In this document: positions 19,901 through 28,083 of the stretch, piece after piece
Position numbering within the stretch: the stretch's first letter is position 1
Layout of the letters: each line of letters starts with the position of its first letter
The notes under the pieces: model-generated
Databases searched by the model: none
Told to the model about the DNA's origin: nothing
What the model saw: the letters and a program-made list of their open reading frames with translations, nothing else
Program-made: the position numbers and the translations under genes
Source of the DNA: Rhynchopus euleeides
Taxonomy: Eukaryota; Euglenozoa; Diplonemea; Diplonemida; Diplonemidae
Length of the DNA stretch: 64,000 nt
Assembly (NCBI GenBank): GCA_963210315.1
Contig: OY723318.1
Coordinates: 1,612,001 to 1,676,000 of the forward strand
Direction of reading: 5' to 3'

Positions 19901-20954
19901 CTCTGCGTTGGCTTTTATGAAAGAGCTTGGTGTTGAAAGAGAGGCGGAGGTAGAAGCGTTGAGGGCACAGGCGACCCACGAAAAAGCGGTCCTCACCCAG
20001 GAACTGCAACGTGTGGAGTCCAAGGCCCGCAGCTACTCGTCTCAGGGAGAATCCCAACAGCGCTTACTTGAACAGACAGAGAATGCTTTGAAAGGTACAC
20101 AGCAAGATAAGATGCTTTTGGAATTTCACGTGTCGGCGAGCATGCAAAATGAGAAGGCACTCCGTGACCAACTGGGGATGCAGGAGCAACATATGCAGAT
20201 CCAGGAGGGCCTACACGAACAACAGAATCAGGATAAGGCCATGTTGGTTAAGCAGGTGCAGCACCAGCTGCGCCAAGGCATGACCATGGCGAAAGAAATG
20301 GCGCGGCAGAAGGATTTCATCGTGCAACAAAACAACTTGGTATTGTCCCTGCAGTCAGCGTTGGAGGTGTCTGAGAACAAGCAGCTGCAAATACAGTCGC
20401 AGGACGCCCCAGCACGGGTGCAAGGGACGGACCAACCCCGTTTGTTGCAACCGAAGCCTGAGCAAGGGCAATTAGTTGTTCATACGGCCCAGAAGAAGAG
20501 GGACCGAGACGAAGTGAGTGGCAGTGACGAAACGAGTGAAGAGTCGAAGGACCTGTTTGAAAGCCAACCGCAACTTGATACAGTGGCTGCGACTTCTTCA
20601 GCCCTTGTAGTCATTCTCCCGGAGGATCGGGTGACGCCAAAGCCCAAGGGGCCGCAATCAAAGAGGCAGCGTGCAGAACCTGCCTCGGTAGTGAGCGGCT
20701 CTCAGATACAGGCGTCAGCCACGGAACCTGCTGTGGAACTTCCCTTGTTGTTGGGTGCCCCTCCGGCACAGATATCGCCCTCGGTGCCTGCCTCCCCTGA
20801 TATTTTTCTGTCTCAGACGGGTGGTGAAGGGGTGGATGGTGAGCGGGAGACGGGGCCACCAGGGAAATCAGAGACGGACAGAACGGAGGTCTCACAATCG
20901 CAGCCAGGGGAGCCTGGTAATGGAACAGAACCAGAGCCTGACGGAACCACTTGA
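16959..20954 (+). CDS. Penelope-like element ORF2: reverse transcriptase core fused to USP deubiquitinase and coiled coil
   Basis: The frame is open from 16950. The first likely codon is GTG 16959, and the first ATG is 17022, so expression by +1 frameshift from ORF1 is plausible. Numbering from 16959: RT motif A KDFTSMYTSL (Asp72), motif B QKKGIPTGGNASPDLANLFC (160-179), motif C FFRFIDDVFTL (IDD 205-207), thumb about 290-345. A Ser/Pro linker (420-465) leads to a peptidase C19 (USP) domain. This has the Cys box VNEGNTCYLGALYQML (Cys487), zinc pairs CQNC 603-606 and CEMC 651-654, the His box PHGGHYRFI (His738) and LFDDNTV (Asp753/754), ending with a typical LVYCD strand. Residues about 835-1150 are a long coiled coil; the tail is acidic and low-complexity. 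All catalytic positions of both enzymes look intact. The USP would remove ubiquitin from host or element proteins; its role in transposition is unknown. Confidence 0.85.
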   Translation: MNQPTVGIATGIHTELSGLLKMVIRTLSDEDETHRRKCGVKRFFVVESYDEVAKYMKMNYDTVKKATPKTKDFTSMYTSLDQEAVIEGVSWCVEQAFAAKGGRFLARETKAKKRKKKAFRWKEGRGDDRTLAYNSDEVKELVRLAVTNSFIKNGEFVLHQKKGIPTGGNASPDLANLFCASKEMRYIDKLPIKKQKEYNGFFRFIDDVFTLGADIPDKVYGMTSEDTTRQKDDCVFLGGRNRWQRYADDPEDTKTRVRMSVFNKESDWVTYTPNKYTCRTSAAPESQGRGILVSQLIRSAGMCNNLDDFKVEAELILRRLLGRGWKPYELRSAWYRTTRRLFCVAPSAMAKMERLFDTAVDRHYRKHPLPKLREYVWAKPTRDMPLRGKCVDISPSDTHTDPAPQGADVKPTGSANQRKSESDSFVPLFSTSSPSVPLSSSSSSSSPPLSPPVPSQQPPVLGKSTISMKVLHSNTLSWGVVNEGNTCYLGALYQMLAHSVLPATLGSACKFVSNGLGLTPILMGLYSMYTRSRTDHSVSVLQTAIHSMFQTREQHCADEAYCLGVVPTLEAEWRMLNEHLRTMDQPTVQSWIPEVRTFTSMACQNCKKVTGREEQLSLLSVPLNNPGKTGVTLADRICECLTPEEVPNYECEMCAPNKQRATKSVQITSLPTHLFIRLWRFKTLRVGNGVMYERKTRAINIDTDLLMSSGNNGGKPSFTRYRLTGAVLHRGNTPHGGHYRFISCGTDAMALFDDNTVTVANTAEEMDAFRGFLVKESTILVYCDKDAPQEEKVSMPNSPEVYVSPTQQPGLTGNTEDIMQKLQDATVPKSAIVLNEPQEPPQQRGEEYLTLERRTLEMEESAERAHVVEEEALARFALCSEITEVLDRYRTEEQTKTLVSLCRKELQEAIEVREAEQKRAAEDHERSVVEKEKALAKAESEIKRVNEEKEKVANEAQAKADCLNQQRQEMAVLKGQLHKQDSALAFMKELGVEREAEVEALRAQATHEKAVLTQELQRVESKARSYSSQGESQQRLLEQTENALKGTQQDKMLLEFHVSASMQNEKALRDQLGMQEQHMQIQEGLHEQQNQDKAMLVKQVQHQLRQGMTMAKEMARQKDFIVQQNNLVLSLQSALEVSENKQLQIQSQDAPARVQGTDQPRLLQPKPEQGQLVVHTAQKKRDRDEVSGSDETSEESKDLFESQPQLDTVAATSSALVVILPEDRVTPKPKGPQSKRQRAEPASVVSGSQIQASATEPAVELPLLLGAPPAQISPSVPASPDIFLSQTGGEGVDGERETGPPGKSETDRTEVSQSQPGEPGNGTEPEPDGTT

Positions 20955-21001
20955 CTATATGCCAAGTGAGTGCCGCGTGGGGTGAGCTACGACCACGTGA
21001 T

Positions 21002-21549
21002 GATGAAGGCTTGAACAAGAGATGAAGCGTTTAGTATATACGAATGTGTGAGGTGAGTGTGTATGCTGACGGACGTGACGGAACGTGATGAATATTTTGT
21101 TTTCTAAAACGAATTTCCCCCCCCCCCCTCCCCCCGGAACCTGAGAATGTGACCGCCTACCCAATGGTGTTTACACAAAGGAGTTCAGCGTGTTAAACCC
21201 CATTCTCTGTTCCCAAGGCAGAGCGGCGATGTGTACCCAGAGTGTACGTACGTGCACATGGCTCTGCAGATACGCTGAGTGGTGAGGGGCATGCCTGTTT
21301 TCCCTTTTGTTTCCATTATCTTGTCTTCAGAACGAACACACGAATGAAACAAAAACCATAACAGAACGCCCCCACCCCTGATGTATGTTTTTTCTCAACC
21401 ATTTCCCCCCCCCCCCCTCCCCCAACCCCCGTTTTTGCTATGTCTTTTGATATGGTTCTTTCCCCCCTTTCCCCCCCCCCCCCCACCCGACAAGCGAATC
21501 AGCAGTGTGTATCTGTACACAGAAATAAACCAATAACATGACAGTAGAG
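21002..21549 (+). repeat. Right pseudo-LTR of the Penelope-like element
   Basis: Near-identical to 13022-13566, including the hairpin element (21191-21295). It starts 47 bp after the ORF2 stop. Its end (CAGTAGAG) abuts the truncated transposase-like frame. Confidence 0.9.
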
Positions 21550-23200
21550 GACACATGACATACCATTGACACCGACAGGCAATCAGGGTCACGTGATCTC
21601 GGGCCGCATCTGTGCGTTCATTTCTGCTGTGCTTTCCGGAACTCTCTCTGCGTGCGACCTCTCCTTCCAGGAGCTCCTCGAGGTGGTGCAGAATCAGACT
21701 GCCCAGGATGCAGGCGCCGCTGCTCCTGCGCCCACGTCTGCTGAAGTTGACCCGTCTGGGTACGTCCGCTCGAAGTGGAAGAAGCTGCGTGTCTCTGGTT
21801 CGTGCCTGGATGATGTCGTCTTGAAGCGGAAGATTACCGAGAGCCGGCACCTGGTCCCGCGGTACTGTTTTGGGCAGTGCGAGCACCAGCGGGTGTGTGT
21901 CGACGGTAGGAGCCCTGTGACTCTGCCTCCTCCAACACCCCGTTCTGCGTGTGACGACGAGATGTGCACCCCTCGAGCAACGCCTGCTGCCGAAGATTGC
22001 ACGCCTGCCTCGCAGAGGTCCAGTGGACGCCCGCCGCAAACGGCAGCTGAGAGGAGGCGCGTCAACAAGAAGCTGCACCAGCGGCTGAACCGGTCCCGGG
22101 TGTTAGTCCGGAGTCTGTGGAAGGAGAACTGTGCCCTGAAGAAGGAGGTCCGGAGTCTCAAAGACCCGGGTACCTACTTCGTCAGCGGCCTCCGCCACAA
22201 AGGGACTACGCACCAGTACCCTGCGAAAATACGCCGTCTGGTGGGCCGACTGAGGTGGGAGGGGATAGGGTTGCGTGGAGTGCAGCGTCTTGTCGGTGAC
22301 ATCCTGGTCATCCTGACAGGGGAAGACTACGCCAACCTTCCTGTCCCCAGCCGCACCACCATCCAACGCTGGGACCTGGTCTGCGGTTTTGTGACGATCC
22401 AGGCCTTCTATGCTTGGATGGTGGAACAGAAGAAGACCGCCGTCGTGGTCGCGTCCGATACCTCTGCCAACATTGGAGGGCAGAGGTATGACGTGCACAA
22501 GCTTGTGGGGTACCACCAGGGCTCGATGTTCAACGTGACGACGAGCATGGCGGTACTTGGCGGAGGGACCGCAGCACACCTCTCGGAGCACCTGAAGTAC
22601 ACTGTGCAGGTGGCCCGGGACCACGATCTGGAGCCGATGGAGAGGGTTCTGGTGGACCACTGCGCAACGGCCGTGAAGGGTGTCACCGATGCGAAGCTGA
22701 AGCCCCTCCAGTGTTGCACGCACAAGATCGGGCGCTCGTTGGAGGCTGCTGAGCGTGCTGCGAGCGAGTTGGCGCTGCACAGCGACGCCCCCTCTGCTTC
22801 TGACAGCAGCAAAACACCTTCTGGCCTGATGACAGAGCTGGTGCGGCTCCTGGATGTGCGGAATGGGGCTGACTCCTCTGGCATGGTTGTGCGGAACGCC
22901 GTTGTGGGCTTGGAAGGGGTTATTCCCAAATCGTTCCACTTCCAGCGGGTGCAGGGGTCGAAGTACTCCTCGAAGGTGGAGAACTGCTTCCGGTTCCTGC
23001 AGTGGCGCACCGTCCTGCTGAGTGTCAAGGATGTGTGCTCGCCTGCTGTGCGGCGCCTGCTGGAGAGGTTTGAGGAGGAGGACATGCAGGTGTACTTGCT
23101 GTGCTGCTACATGCTGTGGCTTGTGTACAGCACCACCCTGTACAGCATCACCAGGGGGGATAAAATCCAACTTGCTGCCTTCACGTGGCGCCCCCTGTGA
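21548..23200 (+). pseudogene. Transposase-like protein gene, truncated at both ends by insertions
   Basis: The frame is open from the exact junction with the right pseudo-LTR (the stop TAG 21545-21547 lies in the repeat), so the 5' end is missing. It encodes about 540 residues. Around 22025-22165 is a basic, Leu-spaced helix (RRVNKKLHQRLNRSRVLV) like a coiled-coil or DNA-binding region. The core resembles an RNase H-fold transposase: VVASDTSAN (first Asp), VLVDHCATAVKG (second Asp) and CCTHKIGRSLE (Cys/His pair). At 23149 the SINE-like copy 2 begins, and the last 17 codons to TGA 23200 are repeat-derived. The assignment to a DDE transposase is inference from these motifs; the superfamily is not identified. 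Fragments at 24186-24813 could be its displaced 3' coding part. Confidence 0.6.
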
Positions 23201-23665
23201 TTACCCTCCTCCGAGGGGAAACTAAAGCAAGCTCTGGTAACTCTTTTTCCGCTGTGTGCCCTGTTTCATATATGCGGAGGGGCCCTTTCTGCACGGCTTT
23301 GGTTTTATTGATGTTGTGGTGTGCGTGGTTTATTTTCCCTTTTTTTTGTTGTTTTCGCAGCATTTTATGCTGTCGGGTGAGCTTCCGCCCCATGGGAGGC
23401 GCTCCTTCCGGCTTGCGCTGCCCACCCATCCCACCCCCGTCCCCTTCCCACATTCTTTCTTTTCTTTTAGGGGAGACGTCCTCGCAGTGGCTGTTTGGCC
23501 TGACGCGATTCCCCGCCTCAAAGCAGACCCACCTGGCAGCTACTCAAGGCACATGAGGAGTGAGAGGCGTCAACGGGCGCAACGCCCCTCCCTGCGGTCC
23601 GGCTTCCGCCACGTGGCTGACTCAAAGCAGCGAAGTGACCAACGGGAGCGACATGAAAAAAAAAA
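23149..23665 (+). mobile_element. SINE-like retroposon, copy 2
   Basis: 517 bp from CACCAGGGGGGATAAAATCC to an A10 tail, nearly identical to 5233-5749. It lies inside the transposase-like frame and supplies that frame's stop codon. Confidence 0.85.
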
Positions 23666-23762
23666 TAAACCATTGGTGCCCCTGATTTACCCCTTTTTCA
23701 CTACGCACAAACTACGCAATCTGGGGGGGGGTCTCGCTTTTTGGTCCCCCCCCAGTTTTTTT
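23666..23762. repeat. Short dispersed repeat fragment
   Basis: TTTTCACTACGCACAAACTA followed by CGCAAT (about 23695-23720) recurs at about 24863-24888, in both cases beside a G or C run. The neighbouring GGTGCCCCTGA is the complement of TCAGGGGCACC at about 24898. Confidence 0.5.
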
Positions 23763-23987
23763 GGTAAAACACACCCCGTGTGGTAGAGAAAATACGGCAA
23801 GAGTCTCGGTGGGTCGGAAGAGCAGATGGTTCCCGCAACAGCTCCCGGGGAGCGGCGGGTATTTCGCATAGGATGCCGGATGTGTGAACACGTTTGTGCG
23901 GTTTGCCCTGTGTTGTGTGAACATGGTGGAAGCGATCAATGCAAAAATCATCTGAAAGGAAGACTCGAGAGACTGCTGCTGTATTTT
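23763..23987 (+). repeat. Core of the SL-like repeat (copy C) joined to the 62-bp GTGGAAGCGATCAATGC box
   Basis: 23763-23924 matches 48831-48992 and 53936-54097 (starts GGTAAAACACACCCCGTGTG, ends GTTGTGTGAACAT). It then changes directly into the box 23925-23987, which also flanks copy B. Copy C lacks the spliced-leader-like 3' half. Confidence 0.8.
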
Positions 23988-24185
23988 TGGTCCCCCTTTC
24001 TGTGTGGCTACTGAGACAGGACTGGAGGCACTGCGCTGACCGAGCAAAAAATTATTGCCAGAACTCACTATACACCGTACGAAAGAACGCACGACATGTG
24101 GGGCGGGACTCCAGAAACACCTGGGCAAGGTTGCCCCATGCCCAGAAACACCTGAGAAGGAAGTGAGTTCCAGGAGCCGCGTAGA

Positions 24186-24517
24186 ACACCCTCGAGATTG
24201 TGAATGATGATACGATCACAGCCTTCAGGGCGCTGCGAGGTGCCACCCTGAAGGTGGCCCTTGACATCAAGGAGAGCGTCGGCCGAGGGGTCGACGAAAA
24301 GCTGAAGAAGGCGCTACTGGCACTGGATCCCGCGGGGTATACGGAGGTCACCGCCACACAGGCAACCTCCGCTGACAACGTCCAGGAGACGTTATCCGAG
24401 GGGATCACAACGGCACTAGAGATCTGTGTCACGGGATCCAGGCGCCCACTCTCCCTCGACGGTCTGGGGATTGTTGTTGGGTATGGTGTCGTTTCCTGCA
24501 GCTGCAAAAAAGCGTAG
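24186..24517 (+). CDS. Orphan exon-like coding fragment
   Basis: The frame follows a TAG (24183-24185 region) and encodes about 105 residues with host-like GC3 codon use (DIKESVGRGVDEKLKKALLA and downstream). There is no ATG at its start, so it is probably an internal exon or a truncated remnant. A possible donor GTATGG lies at 24481, and 24598-24813 could be the next exon. Alternatively it is the displaced 3' part of the transposase-like gene at 21.5 kb. No family recognised. Confidence 0.4.
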
Positions 24518-24536
24518 CAACTGTGCTTCCTTCTTC

Positions 24537-24634
24537 CTTAATGATGCGTTGACGCTTCCACCCGGAGGAGCTGAAGCAGGCACCGCTTAATGATGCGTTG
24601 ATGCTTCCACCCGACGAGCTGAAGCAGGCACCGC
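24537..24634 (+). repeat. 49-bp tandem duplication containing the GCGTTGACGCTTCCAC motif
   Basis: Two copies (24537-24586, 24586-24634) of CTTAATGATGCGTTGACGCT followed by TCCACCCGGAGGAGCTGAAG and CAGGCACCGC. The second copy opens the following coding fragment. The TGATGCGTTGACGCTTCCAC part is the complement of the dispersed 20-mer seen at 7.46 kb. Confidence 0.8.
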
Positions 24635-24813
24635 GCCAAAGGGCACCCCCAAAGAGACCTGCAAAGACTGCGTCGAAACCCGCACCGAAGGCTGCCAGCG
24701 CTGCAGCACCTGAAGAACCTGCAGCACCTGCAGCACCTGCAGCACCTGAAGCGCCTGCACCCTCACTGACCCCGGAACAGCAAGAACTCCTTGAGTTTGG
24801 GGTCCCGGCATAG
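24598..24813 (+). CDS. Ala/Pro/Lys-rich coding fragment
   Basis: 71 codons from ATG 24598, or the end of a larger gene. It has a basic PKRPAKTASKPAPKAAS stretch followed by a repeated APAAPAAPEAP segment (gcagcacct repeats at 24718-24760), and ends EFGVPA. It is histone H1-like in composition only. It may join 24186-24487 by splicing. Confidence 0.35.
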   Translation: MMLPPDELKQAPRQRAPPKRPAKTASKPAPKAASAAAPEEPAAPAAPAAPEAPAPSLTPEQQELLEFGVPA

Positions 24814-25079
24814 AGACAGAGAATGGCTGAGTAAATCAAAAAATGAGACCCCCCCCCCCCCTTTTCACTACGCACAAACTACGCAATATGGGGTCGTCAG
24901 GGGCACCAGTAACCATAGCAAAAAGTGCCGACCAAAGCGCAGAGACACTTTCTTTGTCTGTTTCGCTTCCGTTTTGTGATGCGTTAGCGCCTCCCACACA
25001 CACACATTGCAGCTCCCTCTTGTTTGCACACCACCCTCACACCAGGTCTGCTTCCAGCCTTACCACACCGCAATATCGA
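24814..25079 (+). repeat. Dispersed repeat and leader of the WD40 gene
   Basis: After a C12 run, 24863-24888 repeats the 23695 fragment. About 24908-24955 (ACCATAGCAAAAAGTGCCGA, then CCAAAGCGCAGAGACACTTT) repeats a piece found in the RPF2 intron. CTTCCAG ending at 25057 is a candidate splice acceptor 22 nt before the WD40 ATG. Confidence 0.55.
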
Positions 25080-26219
25080 ATGGAGGTCAACGTGACACAC
25101 GTGGAGAGTGGGTGCAGCTGTGTGGCCTGCGTTACGGATGACGACACTGTGCTGGACCTGAAGCGGAACGCGTTGAAGACGCTCTTCTCGGGCTCCCTCG
25201 ACACAGACAGGGAGGCCGCTCGCCTGCTGGTGCTCGTCGGCAGGGGCGGGGAGGGGAGTGCACTGGAGGACGGCCAGCGCATCTCCGACACCCCCCTCGA
25301 AGGTGGGGGTGACGTGGAACTGGTACGGCACTGTGTGCGCGCGCCCGCCAATCACTTCATCACGACGATCCCCCTTCAGAGCCTCGCCCTGTCGCCCTGC
25401 AGCACGCAGTGCGTTGTCGGCACATGCGGGGGGTGCGCTGTGTTGTTCGACACAACAACAGCCGCTGCTGCCTCGGCCACCTTGGTGTGCGGAGACAATC
25501 GAAGCCGCGTCACGAGCGCCTCCTTCTCGAGGTGTGGCAGGTGGCTTGCCACGGGTTCCTCTGACAAGAGCATCTCTGTGTGGGTCGTCGCATCTCACAG
25601 TCTGGCTCACACCTTCAAGGAGCACGGCGCGTGTGTGCTCACCCTGTCGTGGACGCACGACGGGTTCCTCGTGTCGGGTTCAGGCGATGGTAGTTTTCGT
25701 GTGTGGGACGTGTCTTCAGGAAGCAGGTGCATCAGGGCAAAGCAGGCCCACAGCGAATTCGTGCAAGCCATCTCCGTGTCGCACAGCAGCATCTTCACCG
25801 CCTCCCTCGACAAGACGATCTGTGTGTGGGATGTGAACAGCTTCGACCGCAAAGCAACGTTGACAGAGCACACAGACTTTGTGTTGGACCTTGCCATCAG
25901 CAGCGACGAGCTCCTCTTGGTGTCCTGCTCTGCTGACAGCACTGTGAAGGTGTGGTGCACGGTGGGGCTCCTGTGCCTCCGCACCGTGCACACCACCAGC
26001 ATGCCGAGCAAGGTTGCTGTGGCACAGACGCGTGGCCTGCTGGTGGTGTCCTTCAGAGACCGGGTGGACCTGCACTGCCTCAGCACAGGGGCGGTCCGCA
26101 AAGGCCTCTGCAAGCAAGGCGGGGGCCGCATCGCCCTGAGCCTGTGTGAGCGGTGGCTCTTCGTAGGGTGTGATGTCACTGTGAGGGTCCACGACATGGC
26201 CAGCCTTGAAGGCACTTGA
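25080..26219 (+). CDS. WD40-repeat protein with a ubiquitin-like N-terminus
   Basis: ATG 25080 is the first in-frame ATG after a pyrimidine-AG site; the product is 379 residues. Residues 1-85 look like a beta-grasp, ubiquitin-like domain (TDDDTVLDLKRNALKTLF, then LLVLVGRGGEGSALEDGQRI). From about 95 there are seven propeller blades, the clearest being GSSDKSISVWVV, GSGDGSFRVWDV, ASLDKTICVWDV and CSADSTVKVWCT. The last two blades are degenerate. UBL plus WD40 is the layout of Notchless-like ribosome-assembly factors, but the N-terminus is too diverged for me to name it so. A scaffold role is inferred. It ends at TGA 26217. Single exon. Confidence 0.85.
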   Translation: MEVNVTHVESGCSCVACVTDDDTVLDLKRNALKTLFSGSLDTDREAARLLVLVGRGGEGSALEDGQRISDTPLEGGGDVELVRHCVRAPANHFITTIPLQSLALSPCSTQCVVGTCGGCAVLFDTTTAAAASATLVCGDNRSRVTSASFSRCGRWLATGSSDKSISVWVVASHSLAHTFKEHGACVLTLSWTHDGFLVSGSGDGSFRVWDVSSGSRCIRAKQAHSEFVQAISVSHSSIFTASLDKTICVWDVNSFDRKATLTEHTDFVLDLAISSDELLLVSCSADSTVKVWCTVGLLCLRTVHTTSMPSKVAVAQTRGLLVVSFRDRVDLHCLSTGAVRKGLCKQGGGRIALSLCERWLFVGCDVTVRVHDMASLEGT

Positions 26220-26841
26220 AACACAACTTGGAGCAACTGCGTGTCTGTGCTGCGTGAGCCTGGTGGGAGGTGTGATTTGTCAACGCCGTGCCCACAGGAC
26301 AGCCCGAGAGAAGAGAACATTCAGGACGGCCCACAATCCTTCACAACCTAACCCCCGGCGTGAGTGGTGTGGGGCTACCCTGGCGGTTCTGCTAGCTTCG
26401 CTCTGCCCGCAGTGCAGAGAGTATATAGGGTGGAGTGGGCGGGGGGGTGGTGGGGCGTGACAGGCACATCGTTGCCGAGAGCACGCGAACTGAGCTTCGC
26501 CCACAGGAGCAAGCCATCCGAACCGCATAACGTCTTTGAATTCTACAGAAGTGAAGGTGTCCCCCAGTCATTTCCCCCTCCCCCCCCTCCGCCGTTTTGC
26601 CGTCTCCCACGCCACCACGCGTCTGTGCCATGACGACACCGCGTTGCTGCCCATTCTTCCTGTGGTGTCGCTTCCGTTTCCTTTGAGAGGTATGGCGCTT
26701 CCACACACTCACGCACCCCCTGCTGATGGCGGTCTCCTGGTTGAGGAGGCGGTTGAGGGGCTCCCTTTTCACTTGCGCCCAACGGTCTCGAGGTGCCACC
26801 ACACACCCACACACCACGCAGGCCAGACACAGTGGGGGACA
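26220..26841 (+). other. Intergenic spacer and P4H leader
   Basis: A TATA-like GAGAGTATATAGGG lies at about 26415, 425 bp before the next ATG. A C-rich run is at about 26573-26594. CACGCAG ending at 26821 is a possible splice acceptor 20 nt before ATG 26842. The P4H frame is open upstream to 26536 and includes an ATG at 26691, so a longer N-terminus is possible. Confidence 0.45.
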
Positions 26842-28083
26842 ATGATGTCCCGAAAAGCCAAGGTGGTGATGGCGCTGCTTGGCGCCCTCATCTGTGTCGG
26901 CACGCTGCCGATGGTGCTGCTGGGCCAGCGCAAGGCGACGGGTGTCGCCACACGCTCCGACCTGGAGCGCCAACTCCACCAGATCCGCAACATCCAGGAC
27001 AGGCAGCAGCACCTGCTGGAGCGGCTGCTGCAGAAGGAGCGGGACATCGTGTCGCAGGGGCAGGACACGCAGCAGCAGCAAGAACAGCAGCAGCAGCAGG
27101 GGCAGGAGCAGCAGCAGGAACAGCAGCAAGAACAACAACAGGAGCAGCAACAGGAGCAGCAGCATGATCAGAAGCAGCAGAAGCGCCCATCTGTCGACAG
27201 CTCCTCAGCCGTGGTGTGCAAAGACCAATACGACGCATGCGGCGGGTGGGAAGACTGCTGCCCGGGGAGCACACCCGAGGGCGGTGTGTGCAGCCCTGCG
27301 GACTGCGCGGAGCCAGGGAAGCCATGCGAAGGCTCCTTCATGCGGAAGTCGTGCCCCGTGACATGCGGGCTGTGCAAGCCTGAGGGGAGCAACGACGACG
27401 CGCAGGTGGGAGACCTCCTCACGATCTGGGACCGCACCGGGAAGGACTCGGGCACTCTGGAGAAGCACCCCGACGTGACGTGGAGCAAGTGGCATGAGTC
27501 GAAGCCGCGTGTTGTGTCTGCGGACAACGTGCTGACGGAGGAGGATGTGAAGCTTGTGATGAAGCGTGCCGAGCCGAAGCTGCGGCGCTCGATGGTGGTG
27601 CATCCGGGCAACTCGTCTGAGGGCTTCGACCAGGTCCGCACCAGCAGCGGGATGTGGATGATGGAGGACATCGAGCCGGTGCACCGCCTCCGCCGCGTGG
27701 TGAGCGAGATCGTGAACCTCCCCGTGTCGCACTTCGAGGAGCTGCAGATCCTGCGGTACCACCCCGGGGAGCGGTACATCCACCACAGCGACTTCTTCGA
27801 GCCCCACATGAAGGAGTACCTCGGGAAGGCGGGGAACCGCGTTGCCACCGCCATCGTCTTCCTCAACACCATCCCGCCCGGGAAGGGGGGCGACACGAAG
27901 TTCCCGTTTGCGAAGCCGAAGCCGGTTGCCTTCACGCCGACCCAGGGCAAGTGTGTCCTGTTCTACAACATCCAGAAGAACGGGAAGGTGGACAGGAAGA
28001 GCGAGCACGAGGCGGTTCCGCCTGACGACGGGCAGGAGAAGTGGGTTGCAATCACGTGGATCCGCGAACACCCCTTCAAGTAG
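26842..28083 (+). CDS. Prolyl 4-hydroxylase-like 2-oxoglutarate/Fe(II) dioxygenase with ShKT domain
   Basis: 413 residues from ATG 26842. Residues about 7-28 form an uncleaved signal anchor (VVMALLGALICVGTLPMVLL), predicting a type II ER/Golgi protein. Residues 77-115 are a Gln-rich stalk. About 154-180 is a six-Cys ShKT-like domain (ECAEPGKPC-like, ending VTCGLC). The catalytic region includes YHPGERYIHHSDFF with the HxD iron ligands (His315, Asp317), VFLNTIPPGKGGDTKFP, the distal His in SEHEAV (about 389) and Lys about 400 in KWVAITW as the 2-oxoglutarate-binding residue. It would hydroxylate proline in secreted Pro-rich proteins, and the Pro-rich gene at the window start is the kind of substrate expected (inference). 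ShKT-P4H fusions are known in algae and nematodes. Confidence 0.92.
   Translation: MMSRKAKVVMALLGALICVGTLPMVLLGQRKATGVATRSDLERQLHQIRNIQDRQQHLLERLLQKERDIVSQGQDTQQQQEQQQQQGQEQQQEQQQEQQQEQQQEQQHDQKQQKRPSVDSSSAVVCKDQYDACGGWEDCCPGSTPEGGVCSPADCAEPGKPCEGSFMRKSCPVTCGLCKPEGSNDDAQVGDLLTIWDRTGKDSGTLEKHPDVTWSKWHESKPRVVSADNVLTEEDVKLVMKRAEPKLRRSMVVHPGNSSEGFDQVRTSSGMWMMEDIEPVHRLRRVVSEIVNLPVSHFEELQILRYHPGERYIHHSDFFEPHMKEYLGKAGNRVATAIVFLNTIPPGKGGDTKFPFAKPKPVAFTPTQGKCVLFYNIQKNGKVDRKSEHEAVPPDDGQEKWVAITWIREHPFK

Larger units (their letters stand above)
13022..21549 (+). mobile_element. Penelope-like retroelement with N-terminal GIY-YIG and a ubiquitin-specific protease
   Basis: The 8.5-kb unit is bounded by direct repeats 13022-13566 and 21002-21549 that differ only by one substitution and homopolymer lengths. 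These fit the pseudo-LTRs of Penelope-like elements. Between them are two + strand frames: ORF1 (GIY-YIG and the RT beginning) and ORF2 (RT core, USP, coiled coil). GIY-YIG ahead of RT matches the domain order of the Chlamys/Naiad-type branch rather than canonical Penelope. Near-identity of the repeats indicates a recent insertion. No clear target duplication was found. The right end interrupts a transposase-like frame that is open up to 21548. Confidence 0.85.
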
